A stretch of DNA of 38,242 nucleotides from Actinomycetes bacterium (GTDB lineage Bacteria; Actinomycetota; Acidimicrobiia; Acidimicrobiales; RAAP-2). Below, one piece after another: positions 22,409 through 32,300 of the stretch (its first letter is position 1; the number at the start of each line of letters is the position of its first letter). Location of the stretch: the NCBI GenBank assembly GCA_021791895.1, contig JAJYVS010000027.1, positions 1-38,242 on the forward strand, in the 5' to 3' direction. The notes below the pieces were generated by a model. It had not been told where the DNA came from, did no database searches, and worked only from the letters and a program-made list of their open reading frames with translations. Position numbers and translations under genes: made by a program.

Positions 22409-23523
22409 TCATCGGCGTGCCGAGGGAGCGGCTGACCGACGAGTACCGGGTGGCCATCACCCCCGCCGGGGTGCGCGAGCTAGTGGCGGCCGGGCACCAG
22501 GTCCTGGTGGAGCAGGGTGCGGGCACCGGGTGCTCGATCCCCGACGAGGACTTCGTGCGGACCGGGGCCACGATCGTGCCCGATCCCGACGAGCTGTGGG
22601 CCGGCGCCGACCTCGTCTTGAAGGTCAAGCAGCCCATCGCCGAGGAGCATGAGCGACTCAAGCTGCGCAGCGACCAGGTCCTCTTCACCTACCTGCACCT
22701 GGCGGCCGACCGGTCCTGCACCGACGCTTTGGTCGCGGCGGGCAACACCGCGATCGCGTACGAGACGGTGCAGCTCGCCGACGGGTCGCTCCCGCTGCTC
22801 ATCCCGATGAGCGAGGTGGCTGGGAGGATGGCTCCGATCGTCGGTGCCAACCACCTGATGCGTCCGGCCGGCGGCAGCGGAGTGCTGGTGTGCGGTGTGC
22901 CCGGGGTCGCGTCGGCCAAGGTCGTGATCCTGGGGGCCGGGATAGCCGGCATGGCTGCCGCCACCTTGGCCGTCGGCCTGCACTGCGAGGTGTACATCTT
23001 GGACCGCGACCTCCAGAAGCTGCGTGCCGTCGACCACCACTTCCGCGGGGCACTCGAGACCATCGCATCGAGCGCCCACGCGATCGAGGAGACCTGTGTC
23101 GACGCCGACATCGTCATCGGCGCGGTGCTGGTGGTCGGGGCCAAGACGCCCAAGCTTGTTTCGGACGACTTGGTGGCGTCGATGAGCCCGGGCTCGGTCC
23201 TCGTCGACATCTCGGTGGACCAGGGCGGGTGCTTCGAGTCCAGCCATCCGACGACCCACTCGGACCCGACCTTCGAGGCGCACGGCTCGCTCTTCTACTG
23301 CGTCGCCAACATGCCCGGGGCCGTCCCCCACAGCTCCACCTACGCGCTGACCAACGCCACGTTGCCCTACACCCTCGAGATCGCCGCCTCGGGCTGGCGG
23401 CCGGCGGTCCGGGCCGACCCCGCGCTCGGCCGGGGGGTGAACGTCGTCGAGGGAGCGGTCACCTACGAGCCGGTGGCGGAGGCCCACCAGATGCCCTACA
23501 GCGAGCTGGCCACGCTGCTCTGA
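22405..23523 (+). CDS. ald: L-alanine dehydrogenase
   Basis: A 372-residue NAD-dependent enzyme interconverting L-alanine with pyruvate and ammonia. It aligns by eye along its whole length with mycobacterial Ald: substrate residues R15 (EYRVAITP), K75 (LKVKQP) and H98 (TYLHLAAD), the NAD-binding VVILGAGIAGMAAA, IGAVLVVGAKTPKLV, and catalytic Asp in VDISVDQGGCFE, ending in FYCVANMPGAVPHSSTYALTNATLPY. A GAGGAGGA ribosome-binding site precedes ATG 22405. It is divergent from a pyruvate-type aminotransferase, suggesting joint use in amino-donor degradation. No AldR regulator is present nearby. Complete and intact. Confidence 0.95.
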   Translation: MIIGVPRERLTDEYRVAITPAGVRELVAAGHQVLVEQGAGTGCSIPDEDFVRTGATIVPDPDELWAGADLVLKVKQPIAEEHERLKLRSDQVLFTYLHLAADRSCTDALVAAGNTAIAYETVQLADGSLPLLIPMSEVAGRMAPIVGANHLMRPAGGSGVLVCGVPGVASAKVVILGAGIAGMAAATLAVGLHCEVYILDRDLQKLRAVDHHFRGALETIASSAHAIEETCVDADIVIGAVLVVGAKTPKLVSDDLVASMSPGSVLVDISVDQGGCFESSHPTTHSDPTFEAHGSLFYCVANMPGAVPHSSTYALTNATLPYTLEIAASGWRPAVRADPALGRGVNVVEGAVTYEPVAEAHQMPYSELATLL

Positions 23524-23603
23524 GGGCGGTCGCGCCCCACGTGCGTGTCGGGCGCCGACCGGTGACGTCTTGGCGGGCTCGCATCGGGGGCCGCCGGCTC
23601 AGT

Positions 23604-24023
23604 TCATCGTCCCTCGGATCGAAGTCGTGCTTTGAACTCGATGAGGTTGTTCGAGGGGTCGCAGGACCAGGGTGAGGTGCTCTTCCACCAGCCTCTCGAA
23701 GCGCCGCGCCATTCCCAGGAACACCGGCAGGTGGCGCCGCTCGACTAGGGCGACCAGTGGGTCGAAGTCCTCACGCCGGGCGAAGGTCACCCCGAAGTGC
23801 CGAGGGTAGAGCTCGGGGTCGGGGTCGATCTTGTCGCTCCGGTTCCAGACCAGTTGGTCGCTGAAGAAGTCGAGGGTGATTCGGTCCTCGAGCGACGGGC
23901 GAGCTCGCATCCCAGTCCCCCGAAGTAGAAGGACTCGGCCAGGGCGAGGTCGACGGCCGGGACCGCCAGGTGAAAGAAGTCCGTCGGTTCACGTACCGTC
24001 GTGCCGTGGAACATCGCCGCCAT
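23604..24023 (-). pseudogene. VOC (glyoxalase-fold) protein, frameshifted
   Basis: The start is ATG 24021-24023 (MAAMFHGTTVREPTDFFHLA). The paired beta-alpha-beta-beta-beta modules of the vicinal-oxygen-chelate fold are recognisable but split over frames: FFHLAVPAVDLALAESFYFGGLGCELA, then EDRITLDFFSDQLVWN, ELYPRHFGVTFARREDFDPLV and FLGMARRFERLVEEHLTLVL, and finally CDPSNNLIEFKARLRSEGR before TGA 23604. The DPSNNLIEFK ending is the usual VOC C-terminus carrying the last metal-binding Glu. At least two indels are needed to join these parts. It follows ald in convergent orientation. Enzyme type (glyoxalase, dioxygenase, resistance protein) cannot be told. Confidence 0.7.
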
Positions 24024-24053
24024 CCTCTTTGTGTATCTGGGCGGGTCTCGCTG

Positions 24054-24415
24054 GTGAGCCCGGCCCAGACCGCCCGCACGGTCAGGCTCGCCCACCAGGG
24101 GTTGGACGACGCCTACGGCGTCTACCTGGCGCAGACGCTGTTCATCTACGCGCTCGTCGGGCTCGGGTGGAAGCATCTCCACAATGTCGTGCCCTGGCCC
24201 CTGCTCATCGTCGCCGCGGTGGCGATCGTCTCTTCTCCTGCTGCGTGCTGACCGAGGTCCTGGCCCGTACCCGGTTGGCCGAGCCGCTCACCGGACGCAA
24301 GCAGCAGCCCCAGCTTCTGGTCGCGTGGGTTCGGCGGGTGGTCCAGGGGCCGACGCGCCGTGACCCCCGAGAGCCACCGGCGCTCGGCGCGTTGGACATG
24401 CAGGATCCACGCTGA
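24054..24415 (+). pseudogene. Small membrane protein, apparently broken by one frameshift
   Basis: GTG 24054 opens a frame with VSPAQTARTVRLAHQGLDDAYGVYL, a hydrophobic segment TLFIYALVGLGW and a second one, PWPLLIVAAVAIV, but stops at TGA 24249-24251. One frame over, the text continues as CCVLTEVLARTRLAEPLTGRKQQPQLLVAW and ends at TGA 24413-24415, directly against the next gene's ATG. A single indel near 24230 would give a protein of about 120 residues with two membrane helices and a basic tail. I do not recognise the family. The 65-residue first part alone could also be the real product. Confidence 0.35.
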
Positions 24416-25033
24416 ATGGGAGCGGCGAGGGGCCCGGGCCCGGTGGTGTGGCTCGTTCGCCATGCCGAGAGCGTCTGGAACAAGGAGGCCCGGGTCCAGG
24501 GGCAGGGCCCGGCGCCCGGCCTGACCGCCGCCGGCCTCGCCCAGGCACGAGGCCTGGCCGAGGGGTTGGCCGGCTCTGGGGCGACGACCGTGGTCACGAG
24601 TGACCTGCGTCGGGCGGTAGAGACCGCTCGGCTGATCGCCGGTCGCCTCGGCGTGGTCCTTCAAACCGAGCCCCGGCTGCGGGAGCGGAGCCTCGGCTCG
24701 CTCGAGGGGGGACCGTCGTCGTCCCTCGTCACGGCGGTCACTGGGTACGACGACCAGAGGGTCGTCGACCTCGACGCTCGCGCGCCGGGAGGGGAGTCCC
24801 TCCGCGAGCTGTACACCAGGGCCTCGGCGTGGCTCGCCGAGGTCCGGACGGCACCGCGGGACCTGGTCCTCGTGGCCGTCACCCACGGCGGGTTCCTCCG
24901 GGTCCTCCGGGACTGCCTCGCCGGCGTGGCGCCGGAGGCGGCGCTGGTTCCGCCGACCCCGAACGGCGTCGTCTGGCGGGCCGAGCTCGCCACCGGCAAG
25001 GTGGACGAGGCGCCGGCGCTGCCGCGGGCCTGA
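24416..25033 (+). CDS. Histidine phosphatase superfamily (phosphoglycerate-mutase-like) protein
   Basis: 205 residues with the catalytic signature VVWLVRHAESVWNKEARVQG near the N-terminus; the His after Arg (H16) becomes phosphorylated. Other family landmarks are VVTSDLRRAVETARLIAGRLG, RLRERSLGSLEG (acid residue) and the second catalytic His in VAVTHGGFLRVLRD. Members act on phosphosugars, alpha-ribazole phosphate, nucleotides or proteins; the sequence alone does not pick one. ATG 24416 follows the preceding stop without a gap, so translation may be coupled. Confidence 0.87.
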   Translation: MGAARGPGPVVWLVRHAESVWNKEARVQGQGPAPGLTAAGLAQARGLAEGLAGSGATTVVTSDLRRAVETARLIAGRLGVVLQTEPRLRERSLGSLEGGPSSSLVTAVTGYDDQRVVDLDARAPGGESLRELYTRASAWLAEVRTAPRDLVLVAVTHGGFLRVLRDCLAGVAPEAALVPPTPNGVVWRAELATGKVDEAPALPRA

Positions 25034-25123
25034 TCGCTCGGCGGCCGACCCGCGGTCGCGACCGGGTGACCCTGGCCCGGCGACCGGCCCGGTCGGCCTG
25101 GGTGCTGGGCCCGGTCACGGTCC

Positions 25124-25129
25124 TATCCT
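25124..25129 (+). promoter_or_regulatory. -10 element for a leaderless Fur-family mRNA
   Basis: TATCCT, then 6 nt, then ATG 25136, with no ribosome-binding site. The 100-bp gap after the phosphatase gene holds nothing else I can identify. Confidence 0.5.
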
Positions 25130-25135
25130 TGGTGT

Positions 25136-25624
25136 ATGGCAAAGCAGACCGGCCTCTCCGATCAGGCGGTCGCTGGCTTCGGCTCGGTCGAAGCGGTGCT
25201 GGAGCTGGTGCGTGCCCGCGGTGGCCGGGCAACCTCGTCACGGCGGATCCTCCTCGAGGTGCTCTTCGACGCCACGGATCACCTGAGCGTGGAGGAGCTG
25301 GCCGCCGCGGTCCAGGAACGGGCGCCCGACGTCCACCTCTCGACCGTCTACCGCAACCTCGAGGACCTGCAGCGACTTGGGGTGGTGGTGCACTCCCACC
25401 TGGGACACGGCCCGGCCACCTACCAACTCGCCTCCCTCGCCCACGCCCACTTCATCTGCGAGGAGTGTGGCCGGCGCTTCGAGGCGTCCGACGACATGTT
25501 CCGGGGGCTGGCGCGTGCGGCCAAGGCGCGGCTCGGGTTCTCGATCGACCCGCACCACTTCGCCATCCTCGGGCGCTGCGCCGAGTGCGAGGCCGCCGGC
25601 GGGGTGGGAGGCGGGCAGCGCTGA
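25136..25624 (+). CDS. Fur-family metalloregulator
   Basis: A 162-residue repressor. The winged-helix half has ATSSRRILLEVLFDATDHLSVEEL and the recognition helix STVYRNLEDL (69-78). The dimerisation half has regulatory-metal residues LAHAHFICEECG (H103, H105, C108, C111) and HHFAILGRCAEC (H140, H141, C148, C151). The two CxxC pairs give the structural zinc site seen in many Fur, Zur and PerR proteins. The metal sensed cannot be settled: there is no adjacent transporter or catalase gene to guide the choice. An N-terminal extension of about 20 residues is present. The start is fixed by the TATCCT-N6-ATG arrangement. Confidence 0.9.
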   Translation: MAKQTGLSDQAVAGFGSVEAVLELVRARGGRATSSRRILLEVLFDATDHLSVEELAAAVQERAPDVHLSTVYRNLEDLQRLGVVVHSHLGHGPATYQLASLAHAHFICEECGRRFEASDDMFRGLARAAKARLGFSIDPHHFAILGRCAECEAAGGVGGGQR

Positions 25625-25685
25625 TCGCGGCGTCCCGCTCCCATCGGCTACAACGGCAGTGGGGCGACATCGTCGGAGGTGAAGG

Positions 25686-27089
25686 GTGCAGCGGTCCATC
25701 GTCGAGCAGGCCGTGGGTCTGGCCGGATTGTCGCTCCCCGGGGATACCCACTTCGAGGTGACCGGTGACGAGCCGATCCTGGCGTCCCCCCACCGCCTCG
25801 GAACCGGAGCGGCCACGGCCCGGGTGCTGACCGGCGTGGCCGCCTCGGAGCTGTGGCGGGTCCGCACGGGCCGACCGCAGTCGATCTCGGTCGATGCCAC
25901 CCATGCCGCGGCGGCGCTCAGGTCCTACCTCTTCGTCCGCCTCCTCGAGCATGATGAGCGCCCGGGCCTCGAGGTGGCCGCCCGCCAACGGGTGCTCGGC
26001 GGCATCGTCGCGACCCGCGATGGCCGCTTCGTCCAACTCCACCCGTCATTTAACGACGGCCCGGCGATTCGCGAGGAGCTCGGGCTCGGAGAGGACCCGA
26101 CCCGAGAGGAGGTGGAGGCTGCGGTCGCTCGCCGTGACGCCTTCGAGCTCGAGGCGGCGTTCATCGCCCGGAAGATCTGCGGCGGCGTGGTGATGACCAG
26201 ATCGGAGTGGGCCGACCACCCCCAGGGTCGTGCCATCGCCGACTGGCCGGTCGTGCGGATCACCAAGATCGGCGATGCGCCGCCCGAGCCGTTCGCCGAG
26301 GGAGACCGACCGGCCTCGGGCGTACGGGTGCTCGACCTCACCCGGGTGCTCGCCGGACCGACCTGTGCCAAGACGATCGCCGAGCACGGCGCTGACGTGC
26401 TGCACGTGACCGCGCCCCATCTCGACCGCCCTGGACCCTTCGACATCGAGACCGGCATCGGCAAACGCCAGGCCAGCCTGGACCTCAATGATCCCGGCCA
26501 GGCCGAGACGATGCGGGCACTGATCGCCGGGACCGACGTGTTCTCCCAGGGCTATCGGCTGGGCACCCTGGCGCGGCGGGGACTGTCGCCCGAGGCGCTC
26601 GCCCGGCTCCGTCCGGGGATCGTCTACGTCTCGGAGAACTGCTACGGCCACGTCGGGCCGTGGGCCGAGCGCCCCGGTTGGGAGCAGCTGGGCCAGGCCG
26701 CCACCGGGATGTCCCACCGGGAGGGGACCGCCTCGCTCACGGGCGTGCCCCGCCTCGCTCCGGCCGCGGTCAACGACTACACGACCGGGTTCCTGGCTGC
26801 CTACGGCGCCATGATCGCCCTGGCCCGCCGGGCCACCGAAGGCGGGTCCTGGCACGTCCAGGCATCGCTGTCCCAGACCTGCATGTGGTACCAGCGGCTC
26901 GGTGACGACAACGACGTCGAGCGGGCCGATCCCGGCGACACGGGGTCCTTCGTGGCCGAGATGGAGACCGCCGACTTCGGACCGATCGAGTACCTGCGTC
27001 CGGCCCTGTCCATGTCCGGAACCGAGCCGCGCTGGGACCTGCCTCCCGCCCGGAGCGGCGCGCACGACCCGGCGTGGCTGCCCCGATAG
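25686..27089 (+). CDS. Family III (CaiB/BaiF-type) CoA transferase with an internal repeat
   Basis: 467 residues, starting at GTG 25686 with a GGAGG site 6 nt upstream. The true family start motif, SGVRVLDLTRVLAGPTCAKT...HGADVLHV, occurs only at about residue 210. It is followed by GIGKRQASLDLNDP, FSQGYRLGTL and NDYTTGFLAAYGAMIAL; D364 there is the candidate catalytic Asp. The first 200 residues contain a second copy of the later part of the fold (TGAATARVLTG...RVRTGRPQSISVDATHAA) without an equivalent Asp. Such enzymes move CoA between carboxylates. The acyl substrate is unknown and no pathway genes adjoin. It ends 17 nt before the chosen glgE start. Confidence 0.83.
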   Translation: MQRSIVEQAVGLAGLSLPGDTHFEVTGDEPILASPHRLGTGAATARVLTGVAASELWRVRTGRPQSISVDATHAAAALRSYLFVRLLEHDERPGLEVAARQRVLGGIVATRDGRFVQLHPSFNDGPAIREELGLGEDPTREEVEAAVARRDAFELEAAFIARKICGGVVMTRSEWADHPQGRAIADWPVVRITKIGDAPPEPFAEGDRPASGVRVLDLTRVLAGPTCAKTIAEHGADVLHVTAPHLDRPGPFDIETGIGKRQASLDLNDPGQAETMRALIAGTDVFSQGYRLGTLARRGLSPEALARLRPGIVYVSENCYGHVGPWAERPGWEQLGQAATGMSHREGTASLTGVPRLAPAAVNDYTTGFLAAYGAMIALARRATEGGSWHVQASLSQTCMWYQRLGDDNDVERADPGDTGSFVAEMETADFGPIEYLRPALSMSGTEPRWDLPPARSGAHDPAWLPR

Positions 27090-27106
27090 GTGACGCTGGT
27101 GGGCGG

Positions 27107-29338
27107 ATGCACGGCTCTTCGGGCCGACCGGGTCGTCGCGCCGGGCCGGCCGCCGTCGTCTCGGCGCCCCGGGGGCCCGGGGTCGCGCCGGGCCGGGCAC
27201 GCACGGTCGCGTCGCCCGCACGCAAACGGCGCGATCGGTCGTTGACCGTGGACCCGGCGCAAGGCCCGCCGAGGGTCGCCATCCCCATCCCTCCGACCGG
27301 CCGTCACCGCCCGGTCATCCGCGACATCCGACCCCGAAGCGACGGACCCTGGCCGCCGAAGGCCACGGTCGGCGACCGGGTCGTGATCGAGGCCGACGTT
27401 CTCATCAACGGTCACGACCTGGTCGCCTGCGACGTCGCCTACACCCACGAGTCGGATCAGGAGTGGACGACCGTGGCGATGCGCGAGCTCGGCAACGACC
27501 GCTGGCGGGCCGAACTCCCGGTGCGCAAGGTCGGCCTCTACCGCTTCGTGGTGCGGGGGCGCCCCGACGTGTTCGAGACCTGGCGACGCGACCTTCGGAT
27601 CCGGGCCGGCGCGGGTCAGGGCATCTCGACCGACCTGTTGATCGGTGCCTCGCTCCTCTGGGACGCGGCCGCCCGGGCGACCGGATCGGACCGCCAGCTC
27701 CTGGCTTCGGTGGCAGACCACCTCGGTGCCGGCGTGTCCTCCCTCGACGTGGCGATCGACCCGTCCGTCCTCGGCGCGTCGGGTGAGGGCCGGGCGGACG
27801 AGCGCCCGGGGTCGCGTCGGCCGACACTCGGCTCGGTGGTCTTCTCCGAGCGGATCGGTCGTCTGGTGGCCGCGCACCCGGACCCGACGGCAGCCGTCGT
27901 GTCGGACATCCGACGGGTCTTCGCCGACCCGGAACGGGCCCGCTTCAGTGCCTGGTACGAGCTGTTCCCCCGCTCGGCCTCCCCCGATCCCGGCCGGCCC
28001 GGCACCCTGGCCGACGTCGAGCGGATCGTGCCCTACGTCGCCAGGCTCGGCTTCGACGTCTTGTACCTGCCTCCCGTCCACCCGATCGGGCGGACCAGCC
28101 GCAAGGGCCGCGACGGTCGACCGGTCGCCGAGCCGGGTGATCCGGGCAGCCCGTGGGCCATCGGCGCCGCCGAAGGGGGTCACTGCGCGGTCCACCCGGA
28201 CCTCGGCACCCTCGAGGATTTGCGCTCGCTGGTCGCCACGGCCTCCAGGCACGGCATCGACGTCGCGCTGGACCTCGCCTTCCAGGCCTCGCCCGACCAC
28301 CCCTGGGTGCATGAGCACCCGGAGTGGTTCCGGCGCGACCCCGACGGCAAGATCCGTCACGCTGAGAACCCCCCGAAACGCTACGAGGACATCTACCCGC
28401 TCGACTTCGACTCGGCCAACTGGCCCGGGCTCTGGGAGGCTCTGGCCGACGTCGCCCGGTTCTGGGTCGAGCAGGGGATCCGGATCTTTCGGGTCGACAA
28501 CCCGCACACCAAGCCGTTCCGGTTCTGGGAGTGGTTCCTCGCGACCCTGAAGGCCGAGCACCCCGAACTCGTCTTCTTGTCCGAGGCGTTCACCAGGCCC
28601 AAGGTGATGTACGAGCTGGCCCGGGTGGGTTTCTCCCAGTCCTATACCTACTTCGCCTGGCGCAACGAGAAGTGGGAGCTCGAGCGCTACTTCGACGAGC
28701 TGACCCGGAGCGAGGTGTCGGACTACTTCCGGCCCAACCTCTGGCCCAACACCCCGGACATCTTGACCAAAGAGCTCCAATCGGGTCACCAGTCGGTCTT
28801 CATCGTCCGACTGGTGCTGGCCGCGACCCTGGGGGCGAGCTACGGCATCTACGGCCCGGTCTTCGAGCTCCAAGAGCACCTGGCGCGAGAACCGGGCTCC
28901 GAGGAGTACGCGCATTCCGAGAAGTACGAGGTGCGCCACTGGGACCTCACGCGACCCGACAGCTTGGCCGGGCTCATCGGCCGGATCAACGAGATCCGGC
29001 GGGCCCATGTCGCGCTCCAGCACGACCGGACCCTGCGGTTCCACCGCATCGACAACGACCAGATGCTTGCCTACTCCAAGTGCGGGATCGAGCCCGGTTC
29101 GACCGACGCGGTCCTCGTGATCGTGAACCTGGACCCGGTGCACACCCAGTCGGGCTGGCTCGAGCTCGACTTCGAGGCGCTCGGGGTGCAACGGTCGGAC
29201 CGCTACGTGATGCACGACCTGTTGACCGACGCTCGTTACGAGTGGGAGCCGAAGAGGAACTTCGTCATGCTCGACCCGACCGGACTCCCCGCCCACGTGT
29301 TCAGCGTGGAGCCGCTCAGCGGGCGGACCGTTCGATGA
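27107..29338 (+). CDS. glgE: GlgE: alpha-1,4-glucan:maltose-1-phosphate maltosyltransferase
   Basis: About 743 residues, GH13 subfamily 3. It adds maltosyl units from maltose 1-phosphate to linear alpha-1,4-glucan. Catalytic residues are nucleophile D464 (FRVDNPHTKP), acid/base E493 (FLSEAFTRP) and D551 (WPNTPD), spaced as in Streptomyces GlgE (D394/E423/D480). Other hallmarks: PVHPIGRTSRKG, NPPKRYEDIYPLDF and SEKYEVRHWDL. The N-terminal beta domain begins near residue 67 (IRDIRPRSDG). The start is uncertain: ATG 27107 and GTG 27248 are in frame, and the basic, Ala/Gly-rich first 47 residues look unlike homologues, so 27248 is quite possible. Its stop overlaps treS-pep2 (ATGA). First gene of the glucan operon. 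Confidence 0.94.
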   Translation: MHGSSGRPGRRAGPAAVVSAPRGPGVAPGRARTVASPARKRRDRSLTVDPAQGPPRVAIPIPPTGRHRPVIRDIRPRSDGPWPPKATVGDRVVIEADVLINGHDLVACDVAYTHESDQEWTTVAMRELGNDRWRAELPVRKVGLYRFVVRGRPDVFETWRRDLRIRAGAGQGISTDLLIGASLLWDAAARATGSDRQLLASVADHLGAGVSSLDVAIDPSVLGASGEGRADERPGSRRPTLGSVVFSERIGRLVAAHPDPTAAVVSDIRRVFADPERARFSAWYELFPRSASPDPGRPGTLADVERIVPYVARLGFDVLYLPPVHPIGRTSRKGRDGRPVAEPGDPGSPWAIGAAEGGHCAVHPDLGTLEDLRSLVATASRHGIDVALDLAFQASPDHPWVHEHPEWFRRDPDGKIRHAENPPKRYEDIYPLDFDSANWPGLWEALADVARFWVEQGIRIFRVDNPHTKPFRFWEWFLATLKAEHPELVFLSEAFTRPKVMYELARVGFSQSYTYFAWRNEKWELERYFDELTRSEVSDYFRPNLWPNTPDILTKELQSGHQSVFIVRLVLAATLGASYGIYGPVFELQEHLAREPGSEEYAHSEKYEVRHWDLTRPDSLAGLIGRINEIRRAHVALQHDRTLRFHRIDNDQMLAYSKCGIEPGSTDAVLVIVNLDPVHTQSGWLELDFEALGVQRSDRYVMHDLLTDARYEWEPKRNFVMLDPTGLPAHVFSVEPLSGRTVR

Positions 29339-32300
29339 GCGCGCCGGCCGATCGGATGGTGCCGATCGTCTCGGACGAGGGCCACGAGCGGGCGACCTGG
29401 TACAAGGACGCCGTCTTCTACGAGCTGCACGTCCGGGCGTTCTGCGACGGCAACGGCGACGGCGTCGGGGACTTCCAGGGTCTGTTGAGCAAGCTCGACT
29501 ACCTCCACGAGCTCGGTGTCACCGGGATCTGGCTCCTGCCCTTCTACCCCTCACCGCTCCGGGACGACGGCTACGACATCTCCGACTACCGCAGGGTGCA
29601 CCCCTCCTACGGGACGCTCCGGGACTTCCACCGCTTCCTGCGGGAAGCCCACCGACGGGACATCCGGGTCATCACCGAGCTGGTGCTGGCCCACACCTCC
29701 GACGAACACCCGTGGTTCCAGCGGGCCCGCCGGGCGCGGGCCGGTTCGGTCCAGCGTGACTTCTACCTCTGGAGTGACACCCCCGAGCGCTTCGCCGAGG
29801 CCCGGGTCATCTTCACCGACTACGAGACCTCCAACTGGACCTTCGATCCGGTGGCCCGCGCCTACTACTTCCACCGCTTCTATTCCCACCAGCCCAGCCT
29901 CAACTACGACAACCCGGCCGTCCGACAGGCCATCTTCGACGTGGTCGACTTCTGGCTGGAGACCGGCGTCGACGGCCTCCGACTCGACGCCGTGCCCTAC
30001 CTGTTCGCCCGCGACGGCACGAGCTGCGAGAACCTCCCCGAAACCTTCGACTTCCTGCGCGACCTGCGGGCGCACATCGACGAGCGCTTCGCCGAGAGGA
30101 TGCTGCTCGCCGAGGCCAACCAGTGGCCGGAGGACGCGGTCGCCTACATGGGGGAGGGGTCGCTGTGCCACATGGCCTTCCACTTCCCGCTCATGCCCCG
30201 GATGTTCATGGCGGCCCGCCAGGAGGACCGCTTCCCGATCGTCGACATCCTGGCCGAGACCCCGACGCCTCCGGCCGAGTGCCAGTGGGCGTTGTTCCTG
30301 CGCAACCACGACGAGCTGACCTTGGAGATGGTCACCGACGAGGAGCGCGACTACATGTACCGGGCTTATGCCCAGGACCCCCAGGCCCGGGTGAACGTCG
30401 GGATCCGCCGCCGCCTCGCCCCGCTGCTCGGCAACGACCGCAAGTTGATCGAGATGATGAACGGGCTGCTCTTCTCGATGCCCGGGACGCCGATCATCTA
30501 CTACGGCGACGAGATCGGCATGGGGGACAACATCTATCTGGGTGACCGCAACGGCGTGCGGACGCCGATGCAGTGGGACAGTGACCGCAACGCCGGGTTC
30601 TCCCACGCCAATCCCCAGCGGCTCTTCCTTCCGGTCATCATCGATCCCGAATACCACTCCCAGGCGGTCAACGTCGCCGCCCAGCAGGAGAACCCCAACT
30701 CGATGCTGTGGTGGATGAAGCGCCTGATCGGCCTGCGGCAGCGGTTCAAGGTCTTCGGGCGCGGGACCCTCGAGGTGTTGCGGTCGGACAACCGCAAGGT
30801 GTTCGCCTTCACCCGCAGCTACGAGGACGAGCAGGTCCTCGTGGTCGTGAACCTGTCCCGGTTCGCCCAGTGCGTGGAGCTCGACCTGGCCAAGTTCCGA
30901 GGCTCGGTGCCCGTCGAGCTGTTCGGCAACCTCGCCTTCCCGGCCGTGGGCGACCTGCCGTACTTCATCACCCTCGGGCCCCACGGCTTCTACTGGTTCT
31001 CCCTCGAGCATGAGACCGCCCGCGCCGAGCAGACCCTCGGCGACTTCAGCGTCCCGGGGAGCTGGGAGACGCTGTTCGGCTCGCCGGCCCGCCGACAGTT
31101 CGAGTCCTTCCTGCCCCGGTACCTCGCCGAGCGGCGGTGGTTCGTGCACAAGGCCCGGACCGTCACCTCGGCCGCCCTCCTCGACACCGTCGCGATCCCC
31201 GCTGCGGCGAAGAGGGGAGCGCCGCCCCTGGGCGTGCTCGCCATCGTGCGGGTGGAGCTCGACTTCGGCGAGTCCGAGCACTACGCGCTCGCGCTGGGCT
31301 GGGCGAGCGGCGACCACGCCGAGGAGCTGACCCGCTGGCGGCCCGAGGCCGTCCTGGCCCAGCTGCGGGCGGGCGGCGAGGACGGGGTCCTCATCGACGC
31401 CCTCTACGAGCCGGAGTTCGTGAAGACGATGGTCGACGCGGTGGTCGGCCGGCGCAGCTACGGGGGGATCGGACGCCTGGCCGGGGTCCCGACCCCGTTC
31501 CGCCGCCTGAGGGGCGCGACGGGACCCGAGGTGATGACCACGCCGGTGACGGCCGAACAGTCGAACAGCTCGGTGGTGATCGGCGACCGGGCCATCTTCA
31601 AGTTCATCCGCCGCTTCGAACCGGGCACGAACCCCGGAGTCGAGCTGGGCCGGTTCCTCGGCGAGCGGGCCCACTTCCACAGCGCGCCGAGGGTGCTCGG
31701 TCATCTCGAGTACCAGGACCGCAACACCAAGGTGGCACCGAGCGCGATCGCCGTGCTGGAGGAGTTCGTGACCAACGAGGGTGACGGCTGGAGCTACGTC
31801 GTCGACGCGCTCGACCACGCCCTCGAGGACTTCCTGGCCGCCTCGCACGCCGAGCGGCCGGTGGTCGCGTCCCCGCCCCGCCTGCTCGAGGTGGTCACGA
31901 AGACCCTCGAGCCCGGCCACCCGCTCATCGGCCCTCACCTCGAGTGGGCCTCCGCGCTCGGCCGCCACGCCGCCGACCTGCACCGGGCGCTGGCGTCTGA
32001 CCGCCTGGACCGGGCTATGGCCCCGGAGCCCCTGACGCTCCTCGACCGCCAGTCGATGTTCCACGCCGCCCGGATCCTGTTGCGTCGGGTCCTCCGTCAG
32101 GCCTCCTCGCTCAAGGAGCAGTCGGCCTGCCTCGACGAGGTCCTCGCCCGGGAGTCCGAGATCGTCGAGCGGCTGCGGTCCCTCGTGGTCGGGCCGATCG
32201 AGGCCGAGCGGGTCCGCTGCCACGGCGACTACCACCTCGGCCAGGTCCTCTGGACGGGCAAGGACTTCGTGACCATCGACTTCGAAGGCGAACCCTCCCG

